Positions 37,299 to 44,770 of a DNA stretch of 64,000 nucleotides are shown here, piece by piece (the stretch's first letter is position 1; every line of letters starts with the position of its first letter). The notes beneath the pieces are model-generated. The model saw only the letters and a program-made list of their open reading frames with translations, did no database searches and had not been told where the DNA came from. A program made the translations under genes and the position numbers. The DNA comes from Luteimonas viscosa (GTDB lineage Bacteria; Pseudomonadota; Gammaproteobacteria; Xanthomonadales; Xanthomonadaceae), in contig NZ_VTFT01000001.1 of the NCBI RefSeq assembly GCF_008244685.1, forward strand, positions 2,397,248-2,461,247, in the 5' to 3' direction.

Positions 37299-38195
37299 AT
37301 GGCCCAGGCCCACGACACCACCGCCCATCACGCCAGCGACCCGAACGTCTACTTCGTGCCGCACGGCAGTCGCTGGCCGGTGTTCGCGTCGGTCGCGCTG
37401 TTCGTGGCCATGCTCGGCTTCGCCAGCTGGCTCAACGACGCCAGCTGGGGCAGGGCGACGTTCCTGGTCGGCGTCGCGGCGCTGGCCTTCATCCTGTTCA
37501 AGTGGTTCGCCGACGTGATCCTCGAGTCGGTGTCGGGCTACTACAACAAGCAGGTCGACGTGTCGTTCCGGATGGGGATGGTCTGGTTCATCTTCTCGGA
37601 AGTGATGTTCTTCGCGGCGTTCTTCGGCGCGCTGTTCTACGCCCGCCAGTACGCGTTGCCGTGGCTGGGCGGCGCCGGCGACGGCGTGGCGACCAACTAC
37701 CTGCTGTGGGACGGTTACAGCGCGGCCTGGCCGACGGCCGGCCCGGGCGAGGTCGGCGGCACGTTCCAGACCATTCCGGCCTGGGGCCTGCCGCTGCTCA
37801 ACACGCTGATCCTGCTCACTTCCGGCGTGACGGTCACCATCGCCCACCACGCGCTCAAGGCCGGCCACCGTACCCAGCTGCTGGTGTCCCTCGGGCTGAC
37901 CGTGCTGCTGGGCTGCCTGTTCCTGTTCTTCCAGGTCGAGGAGTACGTGCACGCCTACCGCGACCTCAACCTGACGCTGGGTTCGGGCATCTACGGTTCG
38001 ACGTTCTTCATGCTCACCGGCTTCCACGGCCTGCACGTGACCCTGGGCACGCTGATGCTGGCGATCATCTGGCTGCGCTGCGCCAGGGGCCACTTCACGA
38101 AGGAGAACCACTTCGCGTTCGAGGCGGTGGCCTGGTACTGGCACTTCGTCGACGTGGTGTGGCTGGGGCTGTTCCTGTTCGTCTACGTGCTTTGA
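37299..38195 (+). CDS. ctaE: Cytochrome c oxidase subunit III
   Basis: Non-catalytic core subunit. The 298-residue protein has seven helices and the family motifs MGMVWFIFSEVMFFAAFFGALFYARQY, LLTSGVTVTIAHHAL, QVEEYVHAYRDLNLTLGSGIYGSTFFMLTGFHGLHV and WYWHFVDVVWLGLFLFVYV at the end. Complete. The operon is followed by repeat DNA. Confidence 0.96.
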   Translation: MAQAHDTTAHHASDPNVYFVPHGSRWPVFASVALFVAMLGFASWLNDASWGRATFLVGVAALAFILFKWFADVILESVSGYYNKQVDVSFRMGMVWFIFSEVMFFAAFFGALFYARQYALPWLGGAGDGVATNYLLWDGYSAAWPTAGPGEVGGTFQTIPAWGLPLLNTLILLTSGVTVTIAHHALKAGHRTQLLVSLGLTVLLGCLFLFFQVEEYVHAYRDLNLTLGSGIYGSTFFMLTGFHGLHVTLGTLMLAIIWLRCARGHFTKENHFAFEAVAWYWHFVDVVWLGLFLFVYVL

Positions 38196-38199
38196 AGCC

Positions 38200-38227
38200 G
38201 GGAATCGGGAATCGGGAATCGGGATTC
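38200..38227. repeat. GGGAATC heptamer repeat
   Basis: Three GGGAATC units and one GGGATTC in tandem, directly after ctaE. A common filler sequence between genes in this bacterial family. Confidence 0.8.
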
Positions 38228-38316
38228 GGGAAAGCGACCGGGCACGGGATCGCCCTGCAGGAGAGCGTCGGCATGCCGGCGCTTTCCGCTTTTCCGGCCC
38301 GGCGGTCCGCCTGGCT

Positions 38317-38435
38317 TGTCATTCCGAGCGCCGGGTTTGTCATTCCGAGCGCCTGGTCTGTCATTCCGAGCGTAGCGAGGAATCTTCTGTCCGCAGCCGA
38401 TGATGCAGGGATTCCTCGCTGCGCTCGGAATGACA
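38317..38435. repeat. REP-like array, TGTCATTCCGAGCG x3 plus inverted copy
   Basis: TGTCATTCCGAGCG starts at 38317, 38338 and 38359, exactly 21 bases apart. The third extends as TAGCGAGGAATC and is mirrored at 38410-38435 with 25 of 26 bases matching. Same family as 3622-3690. Confidence 0.85.
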
Positions 38436-38473
38436 GCGGAGGAGACGGCGATGGCCGGTCCCGCCACTGCCGT

Positions 38474-38704
38474 TCAGGGGTTCGGGTTGCTACCCACGCC
38501 GTGAAACTCGATCCAGCCCATGTAGTTGGCCAGCACCACGAGCCCGATCAGCGCCACCGACAGCGCGATGCGCCTGGTCAGCGCATTCACCGTGCGCTTG
38601 CTCTGTCCCTTGTCGACCAGCATGTAGTAGAGGCCGGCCCCGAGGTTCCACAGGATCAGCGCCAGGAAGGCGACGATCAGCAGGGTCTTGAGCGAATCGT
38701 TCAT
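38474..38704 (-). CDS. DUF2909-family twin-helix membrane protein
   Basis: 76 residues with two hydrophobic helices (TLLIVAFLALILWNLGAGLYYMLV and RIALSVALIGLVVLANYMGW). DUF2909 genes usually sit beside surf1 in cytochrome oxidase clusters, as here, where it diverges from surf1. The ATG at 38704 is chosen over the GTG at 38707 because GGAGG lies five bases before it. The role is unknown. Confidence 0.82.
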   Translation of the reverse strand: MNDSLKTLLIVAFLALILWNLGAGLYYMLVDKGQSKRTVNALTRRIALSVALIGLVVLANYMGWIEFHGVGSNPNP

Positions 38705-38769
38705 CACCGCCTCCGCAGGCGCAGCGCGCGCATGTGGCCGTCATTATCGCAGCCCGCGGGAGCAGCGGC

Positions 38770-39483
38770 GTGAGCCCACGCACCGCGCGCATCGCCGGCT
38801 GGGCGCTGGCACTGCTAGCGATCGCCGCGTTCGCCTCGCTCGGCCGCTGGCAGCTCGCGCGCATGCACCAGAAGCAGGCGGTGCTCGATGCCGTGGCGGC
38901 GACGCTCGAGCAGCGGATCGCGCGGCCGTTGTCGGCCGCCGCCGACCCCGACCGCGCACGCGACTACGACTGGGCTGCGGGCGAGGGCGGGTTCCTCCCC
39001 GGGCCCGCGGTGCTGCTCGACAACCAGCAACGCGACGGCCGCCCCGGCGTGCGCGTGTACCGGCTGTTCCAGCCGGTCGGCGCGGCGCCGCTGCTGGTCG
39101 AACTGGGCTGGCTGCCGGTGCCGCCGGACCGCGCCATGCCACAGGTGGCGCCGATCCGGGGCGTGCAGCGCGTGCAGGGCCTGCTCGCACCGCCGCCTTC
39201 CGCAGGCCTGGCAGACGCGACGCCGGCAGCCACCGGACACGGCGACCTGCTGGCGATCCGGCTCGACGGGGCGGCGCTGCCGGCCCGGCTCGGGGTCGAG
39301 GCGCTTCCGCCACGCGTGCTCAAGCTCGATCCCGACCTCCCCCTTGGCCATGCGCGCGATCTCGACGTGCTGCCCAATACCCTGCCTCCCGAAAAACACC
39401 TCGGTTACGCCGTGCAATGGTTCGGGCTCGCCCTGGCCGTGCTGGCGACCGCCCTCATACTGACCTTCCGGCGCCGCCGATGA
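38770..39483 (+). CDS. surf1: SURF1-family cytochrome oxidase biogenesis protein
   Basis: Aids heme a insertion into subunit I. The 237-residue protein has an N-terminal helix ending in the conserved LGRWQLARMHQK, central FLPGPAVLLDNQQRDGRPGVRVYRLF and LVELGWLPV, and a C-terminal helix after HLGYAVQWFGLALAV (conserved YAVQWF). The GTG at 38770 is preferred: GGGAG lies seven bases before it and the longer GTG at 38734 adds nothing conserved. The stop overlaps the next ATG. Confidence 0.9.
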   Translation: MSPRTARIAGWALALLAIAAFASLGRWQLARMHQKQAVLDAVAATLEQRIARPLSAAADPDRARDYDWAAGEGGFLPGPAVLLDNQQRDGRPGVRVYRLFQPVGAAPLLVELGWLPVPPDRAMPQVAPIRGVQRVQGLLAPPPSAGLADATPAATGHGDLLAIRLDGAALPARLGVEALPPRVLKLDPDLPLGHARDLDVLPNTLPPEKHLGYAVQWFGLALAVLATALILTFRRRR

Positions 39484-40049
39484 ACGCTCCCGTCCCCACC
39501 AGGCAACGCAACCGCAACCGCGGCATGCTGGTCCTGATCGTCGTCATCTTCCTCGGCAGCGCGGTCGTTGCCGGCGCGCTGCGATTCTCCGGCTGGCGCC
39601 CCGCAGGGACGAAGAACCACGGGGAACTGCTCGACCCGCCCGGCGACCTGCGCGGGGTGGTGCCGCGCCTGCAGGGCGGCGGCGAGTACGCCTGGAATCC
39701 CGGCGAGCGCACCTGGCGCATCGCGCTCGCGCCGGCCGGGGACTGCGGCGCGCCGTGCGTGGACCTCTCGCGCCAGCTCGACACCGTCTGGCAACTGTTC
39801 GGCCATCGCGCCGACCACGTCCACATCCTCTGGATCGGCGCGGCGCCCGATGGCGCGGTGCGCAATACCGCCTGGCGCGAGGTCGCGCCCGATCCGGCCC
39901 TGCTGGCGGCGCTGCCGCGGCGAGATGCCGCCGCAGGCACGCCGGTGTACGTCATCGACCCGAACGGTTTCGTGATCCTGCGCTACGCGCCCGGCTTCGA
40001 TCCGGGCCACCTGCGACAGGACATGGCACGCCTGCTGAAGCTGAAATGA
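39480..40049 (+). CDS. Sco/SenC-like thioredoxin-fold protein
   Basis: 189 residues with one N-terminal membrane helix (MLVLIVVIFLGSAVVAGAL) and a thioredoxin-like domain. The CGAPC motif in APAGDCGAPCVDLSRQL matches the CxxxC copper site of Sco proteins. The C-terminal PVYVIDPNGFVILRYAPGFDP resembles the Sco tail but a copper His was not placed with certainty. It overlaps surf1 and ctaA by four bases on each side, so a role in CuA or heme a assembly is likely. Confidence 0.75.
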   Translation: MNAPVPTRQRNRNRGMLVLIVVIFLGSAVVAGALRFSGWRPAGTKNHGELLDPPGDLRGVVPRLQGGGEYAWNPGERTWRIALAPAGDCGAPCVDLSRQLDTVWQLFGHRADHVHILWIGAAPDGAVRNTAWREVAPDPALLAALPRRDAAAGTPVYVIDPNGFVILRYAPGFDPGHLRQDMARLLKLK

Positions 40050-41263
40050 TGGACACCCCGCATCCCGCCCCGTCGCGTCCGCAGGTCTACCGCCACTTCC
40101 ATCGCATCGCCTGGCTGGCGGTCGCGCTGACTTTCGGCGTGATCGTGTTCGGCGCCTTCGTGCGCCTGTCCGACGCCGGCCTGAGCTGCCCGGACTGGCC
40201 GACCTGCTACGGGCGCGCCGCCTGGCCGCAGGCCGCGCAGGACGTGAGCGACCACGCCGCCAGCGCGATCCGCCCGTTCGAGACGGCCAAGGCGTGGCGC
40301 GAGCAGGTACACCGCCACCTCGCCGCCACCCTCGGCGTGCTGGTGCTGGTGCTGGCGCTGCTGGCGGCGCGCCGGCGCAGGTTCGGCGTGGCCACCGTGC
40401 TGGTGGCGTCGGCGCTGGTGGCCGCCGCGATCCCCCTGTACATGCGCGGGCAGGTGCTTCCGGCGCTGCTGGTCGCCGGGCTCGGGGAGGCGCTGCTGCT
40501 GGTCGCGGCGCTGCGCTGGTCGGGCATCGGTGGCGCGCGCGCGGGTGCGCCGGCGGATCTCGCGAACGTCGCCGCCTTGACCCTGGCGGTGGTGATCTTC
40601 CAGGCGCTGCTCGGCAAATGGACGGTGACGATGCTGCTCAAGCCGGTGATCGTCATGGGCCACCTGCTCGGCGGCATGCTCACCTTCTCGCTGCTGGCGT
40701 GGATGGCGTGGCGCGCGACCCACCTGCCGCTCGTGCACGCCGATGCCGCGCAACTGCGCCGCTGGCTGCTGGCGGGGGTCGCCGCGCTCGGCGTGCAGAT
40801 CGCCCTGGGCGGCTGGGTCAGCGCCAACTACGCCGCGCTCGCCTGCGGCGCCGGCGGCTGGACCACGGCGCAGCCGCACTACGCGGACTTCCCGAAGTGC
40901 GTCGGCCAGTGGTGGCCGACGACCGACTTCCGCGAGGGCTTCGTGCTGTGGCGCGGCGTCGGCGTGGACTACGAGGGCGGCGTGCTCGACGGCGCCTCGC
41001 GCATCGCCATCCAGATGGCGCACCGGCTGTTCGCGATCGTGGCGGCGGCCATGCTGCTGGCGGCGTCGTGGCGCCTGGCGCGCATGCCGGGCCTGCGCGG
41101 CTGGGCGCTGGCACTGGCGCTGCTCACGCTGGCCCAGGTGCTGCTGGGGGTGCTCAACGTCAAGCTGTCGCTGCCGCTGCCGGTGGCGGTGATGCACAAC
41201 GGCGGCGCGGCGCTGCTGCTGTTCGTGCTGGTTTCCCTGCTCGCGCGCCTGCGGCGGCCTTAG
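40046..41263 (+). CDS. ctaA: Heme A synthase (CtaA/Cox15)
   Basis: Oxidises heme O to heme A. The 405-residue membrane protein has eight helices with heme-binding His in [40 protein letters not shown] and [12 protein letters not shown]. It also has [17 protein letters not shown] near the start and an extracytoplasmic loop with [21 protein letters not shown]. The longer proteobacterial (Cox15) type. ATG at 40046 overlaps the previous stop; ctaB is 250 bases downstream. Confidence 0.95.
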   Translation: MMDTPHPAPSRPQVYRHFHRIAWLAVALTFGVIVFGAFVRLSDAGLSCPDWPTCYGRAAWPQAAQDVSDHAASAIRPFETAKAWREQVHRHLAATLGVLVLVLALLAARRRRFGVATVLVASALVAAAIPLYMRGQVLPALLVAGLGEALLLVAALRWSGIGGARAGAPADLANVAALTLAVVIFQALLGKWTVTMLLKPVIVMGHLLGGMLTFSLLAWMAWRATHLPLVHADAAQLRRWLLAGVAALGVQIALGGWVSANYAALACGAGGWTTAQPHYADFPKCVGQWWPTTDFREGFVLWRGVGVDYEGGVLDGASRIAIQMAHRLFAIVAAAMLLAASWRLARMPGLRGWALALALLTLAQVLLGVLNVKLSLPLPVAVMHNGGAALLLFVLVSLLARLRRP

Positions 41264-41513
41264 GGCGCCGCAGGCCCGACATGACGCACGTGCCGCCGGC
41301 CATAATGCCTGCCTGGCCAACCACGCCGCCTACGGCGCGCCGCCGCCAGGCCCCGGAGCCATCGCGCATGACGCCAGGCCGGCAAGGCCGACCATGCACA
41401 ATGGCCGGCTGGCTGGCACCTCGTTCCTGTCGCGCCCGGCTGCAGAAACCCCGCCCTGCGCCGACAATCGAACCCTGCTTCATCGCGCGCCGGCGCCCGC
41501 CCCACGGAGATCG

Positions 41514-42452
41514 ATGAGTTCCTCCAGTTCCACCGACGTTCGCCAGTACTGGGCGCTGACCAAGCCGCGCGTGGTGGCGCTGATCGTGTTCACCGCGCTG
41601 GTGGGCATGTTCCTGGCCGTGCCCGGCCTGCCGCCGTGGCGCGAGACCGTGTTCGGCCTGCTCGGCATCTGGCTGGCGGCGGCGTCGGCGGCCGCGATCA
41701 ACCACCTGATCGACCAGCGCATCGACAAGGTGATGGTGCGCACCTCCGACCGCCCGCTCGCCACCGGCGCGCTGCGCCCGATGCAGGTGCTTGTGTTCGC
41801 GGTGGCGCTGGGCGCGCTGTCGATGGCGCTGCTGGTGGCGCTGGTGAATCCGCTCACCGCCGCGCTCACGTTCGCCTCGCTGATCGGCTACGCGGTGGTC
41901 TACACCGGCTTCCTCAAGCGCGCCACGCCGCAGAACATCGTCATCGGCGGCATCGCCGGCGCCGCCCCGCCGCTGCTGGGCTGGGCCGCGGTGACCGGCA
42001 TGCAGGGGCGGTGGGACTGGGCGCACGCGCTGCTGCTGGTGCTGATCATCTTCGTATGGACGCCACCGCATTTCTGGGCGCTGGCGATCTTCCGCCGCGA
42101 CGACTACGCGCGCGCGCTGGTGCCGATGCTGCCGGTCACCCATGGCGTGGAATACACGCGCTGGCAGATCCTGTTCTACACCGTGCTGCTGTGCGTGGTG
42201 ACCCTGCTGCCGGTGGCGGTCGGCATGAGCGGGCTGTTCTACCTCGGCGGCGCGGTGGTGCTGGGTCTGGCCTTCCTGTGGTACGCGTGGCGCCTGCTGG
42301 ATCCGCCGGACGAACTGTTCGCGATGAAGGTGTTCAACTATTCGGTGGTGTACCTGATGGCGCTGTTCGCGTTCCTGCTGGTCGACCACTGGCTGCTGCC
42401 GTGGCTGGAGCCGGCGACGGTGCAGGCGTTCGAACTGCAGCGGGTCGACTGA
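41514..42452 (+). CDS. ctaB: Protoheme IX farnesyltransferase (heme O synthase)
   Basis: Adds a farnesyl tail to heme B. The 312-residue prenyltransferase has nine helices. Key motifs are [41 protein letters not shown] (the NxxxDxxxD Mg site) and [28 protein letters not shown]. Start at MSSSSS (41514). It completes the heme A pathway with ctaA. The 250 bases before it hold no other gene. Confidence 0.95.
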   Translation: MSSSSSTDVRQYWALTKPRVVALIVFTALVGMFLAVPGLPPWRETVFGLLGIWLAAASAAAINHLIDQRIDKVMVRTSDRPLATGALRPMQVLVFAVALGALSMALLVALVNPLTAALTFASLIGYAVVYTGFLKRATPQNIVIGGIAGAAPPLLGWAAVTGMQGRWDWAHALLLVLIIFVWTPPHFWALAIFRRDDYARALVPMLPVTHGVEYTRWQILFYTVLLCVVTLLPVAVGMSGLFYLGGAVVLGLAFLWYAWRLLDPPDELFAMKVFNYSVVYLMALFAFLLVDHWLLPWLEPATVQAFELQRVD

Positions 42453-42886
42453 GGACGCGCCGCCCGGTGCCCCCCTAGGCCGCGGCGATCTTCCTTTCTC
42501 CGGCGGGGCGGGAAGGTGCCGAAAGGAAACCGACCCTCCTTCCCCCGCAGGGCGGGGAAAGATGCCGAAGTGACACCTTCCCTTCCTTCCCCCGCTCTGC
42601 GGGGGAAGGAAGGGAAGGCGCGTGGCACGGCGCCGGCGCCGTGCGATCGGGAGCGGTGGACGGCGGCCCAGCGTCCGCCTCGCAACGTTGCTGCTTGCTC
42701 CTCCGGCTCGCGCGATCAGCGCCTATCGGCAGAGGGTGCCGCAGGGCGGCGGAACCATGCCGCAGGCGCGAACAGGTGCGTCGCTTCAGAAAGGCCCTCA
42801 CCCCGACCCTCTCCCGCAAGCGGAGAGGCTGGCAGGAACGCATGCGGCAAGGAGCGCCTGCGCCTGCATGGAAACCGTCGCGTCGC
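42453..42886. repeat. Hairpin-rich intergenic repeats, with a perfect 20-bp inverted repeat
   Basis: At 42576-42595 and 42599-42618 are exact complementary 20-base arms (CCTTCC...CCCGC) with a three-base TCT loop. Related shorter copies lie at about 42490-42570, and at 42798-42830 is a CCCTCTCCCGC-type copy. No gene was recognised. The elements lie between ctaB and the convergent immunity gene. Confidence 0.8.
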
Positions 42887-43273
42887 TTATGCCGGGCGCG
42901 CGCGCTCCGCCACTTCTGACAATGTCGCCGGCGTGATCTCCCACCGCTCCGCGTCCTCGTACACGAATTCGGCATGCAGCTTGCCGCCCGCGCGCCTGAG
43001 CTGGATCACGCACACCGTCCACGGCGCCTTGCCTTCCGCCTGCGTGGCTTCGCGCAGCTCGTCCAGGCGCGCGCCGATGGTGTCGAGTCCGGTCTGCGGC
43101 GTGGCCGCGCGCGGCGCTTCGCCGTCGCGATAGCCGAAGCCGCTGATCCGGCGCGCGCCATCGGCGTAGGAGACGATCAGCGCGTAACCGTCGAGGTCGT
43201 GCCCGGCGGTGGCGATGTCGCGCACCAGCAGTTCGCCGATGCCGCGGATCAGCGCGTCCTTGTCGGCGCTCAA
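42887..43273 (-). CDS. YezG-like immunity protein (predicted)
   Basis: 128 residues, cytosolic. Visible features are LIVSYADGARRISGFGYRDG, a central helix (LDTIGARLDELREA) and KAPWTVCVIQLRRAGGKLHAEFVYEDAERWEI. The W....(f/c)..(l)..GK...F.YdD pattern resembles YezG-family antitoxins, which neutralise nuclease toxins of the YeeF type. Its ATG overlaps the stop of the nuclease gene (ATGA), so both are made together. Family assignment is by pattern and neighbour, not certain. Confidence 0.6.
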   Translation of the reverse strand: MSADKDALIRGIGELLVRDIATAGHDLDGYALIVSYADGARRISGFGYRDGEAPRAATPQTGLDTIGARLDELREATQAEGKAPWTVCVIQLRRAGGKLHAEFVYEDAERWEITPATLSEVAERARPA

Positions 43274-44508
43274 GAGCGCATTCCGATCATGTCGTCCATG
43301 TCGTTGCGCGCGATGCGGTCGAACACCTGGCCGGCCTCGTTGTCGAACACCATCAGCTGCGGATCATAGACCGCGCGCCCGGTCGCCGGGTCGATCACCT
43401 CGTAGTCCACCCGCACCTGGTCCGGGCGCTGCACGTTCGCGGGCCCCAGCGCGATTTCGATCCGCACGTCCATGCCCTCGGCCAGCCAGTCGGCCCATTC
43501 CTGCTCCATGCCGGCGAACACGCGCTGGTTGAAGTGGCTTTCCTGCGGGAACATGTTGACCGGCCCGTGGCCGTTGACGAAGCGGTAGGCGATGACGTGG
43601 CCGACGTCGTCGCCGCTGCCCTTCATGTCGTTGTCGCTGCGGAAGCGGCTCTGCGCATTGCCCTCGATGCGGTCGGAATCTCGGCCACCGCTGCCCGGCT
43701 CCCAGGTCAGGGTGGCGTCGGCCGACACCGGCCGGCCCTTGCCATCTAGCGTCCACACCACTTCATTGGTCTCGCCGCTGCCGGTCTGGGTCACGATGCC
43801 GGTGATCTCGCGGCCCTCGACGTCCTCGGCGATGCGCACGCTGGCGTCGGGCACGGTGCCGTCGAGCAGCATGCGGCTGTAGCCGGCGCGGTCGGCGCCG
43901 GCCGGGTCGTCGAGCATCGCGGTATGGCGGGTGAAATCCTCACGCTCCGCCGGGTACGACGCCGGCCCGCCGTCGCGCGGCGCATCGAACAGCCGGTTGT
44001 CGCCGGTCATCACCCGCAGCTCGCCGTCTTCGGTCATCTCCAGCGACAGCCGCAGGTCGTCGATCGACGCGAGGTCGTTGGCATCGGCCAGCGCACGGAA
44101 CGAGGCCTCGAGCGGGGTGCCGGCGTAGTCGCGGCCGAACACCTCGATCCGGGTGCGCGGCGGGATCGTCGCCGGGTCGAAGGGATTGACCTCGCGCAGC
44201 TGCGCCGGCGATGCGTTCTCGTTGCGGATCGTGACGTCGTAGCGCACCGGCACCGTCTGCGCCTCGACACCCGGCGCCGACACCTGCATCTCGCCCGAGG
44301 CCGAGTAGGTGGTGTTCCACTGTTGCGCGTTCTCGCCGGTGATGCGAACCGAGGCCGGATCCAGTGCGAATTCGACCTCGGCCGGGTCGGCGGCGAGCAG
44401 CGCGGGATCGAACCCCGTCGCCTGGCCGGCATCGGGCCGCAGCGCGGGCAGGCCGGGCCACTGGGACACCGGCGGCGGTGGCGGGAGGCGGGTCGTCTCG
44501 TAGCTCAT
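43270..44508 (-). CDS. Predicted DNA/RNA non-specific endonuclease toxin
   Basis: 412 residues from MSYETT; an ATG five codons upstream (44523) is possible. The C-terminal 120 residues look like the Endonuclea_NS_2 family: DDVGHVIAYRF with the candidate catalytic His304, then PVNMFPQESHFNQRVFAGMEQEWADWL, and RPDQVRVDYEVIDPATG. The first 280 residues form a beta-rich region of no recognised family with a Pro-rich start; no signal peptide was seen. With the overlapping immunity gene this looks like a toxin delivered to rivals, but no secretion gene (T6SS, two-partner) is in the window. Confidence 0.68.
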   Translation of the reverse strand: MSYETTRLPPPPPVSQWPGLPALRPDAGQATGFDPALLAADPAEVEFALDPASVRITGENAQQWNTTYSASGEMQVSAPGVEAQTVPVRYDVTIRNENASPAQLREVNPFDPATIPPRTRIEVFGRDYAGTPLEASFRALADANDLASIDDLRLSLEMTEDGELRVMTGDNRLFDAPRDGGPASYPAEREDFTRHTAMLDDPAGADRAGYSRMLLDGTVPDASVRIAEDVEGREITGIVTQTGSGETNEVVWTLDGKGRPVSADATLTWEPGSGGRDSDRIEGNAQSRFRSDNDMKGSGDDVGHVIAYRFVNGHGPVNMFPQESHFNQRVFAGMEQEWADWLAEGMDVRIEIALGPANVQRPDQVRVDYEVIDPATGRAVYDPQLMVFDNEAGQVFDRIARNDMDDMIGMRS

Positions 44509-44525
44509 GCGCGGGCCGGGCATCC

Positions 44526-44541
44526 GGTGCCGTACGGCACC
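44526..44541. promoter_or_regulatory. Perfect 16-bp palindrome upstream of the nuclease toxin
   Basis: GGTGCCGTACGGCACC reads the same on both strands and lies 17 bases before the toxin ATG at 44508. Its position fits an operator, but no binding protein is known. Confidence 0.5.
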
Positions 44542-44770
44542 CTCGGGAGCGCAGGTTAACCGTCGCCCGCCGACGGCGACATTGGGGAAAACCCGGGGGC
44601 AGGAGCGCCACGACGGGCCGCAGGGAGCGCCCGTCGCCGTCCCGGGCGCGCCGAGCGCCCATGCCCGGCGTCGAACCGGCGGTCACACCCCCGCCCCTAT
44701 ACTCTGCAGTCCGAACCGCGCCGGCGCAGGGTCCGCTTCCCGGGTGTGCGCAGGCGCGATCGATCACCGG

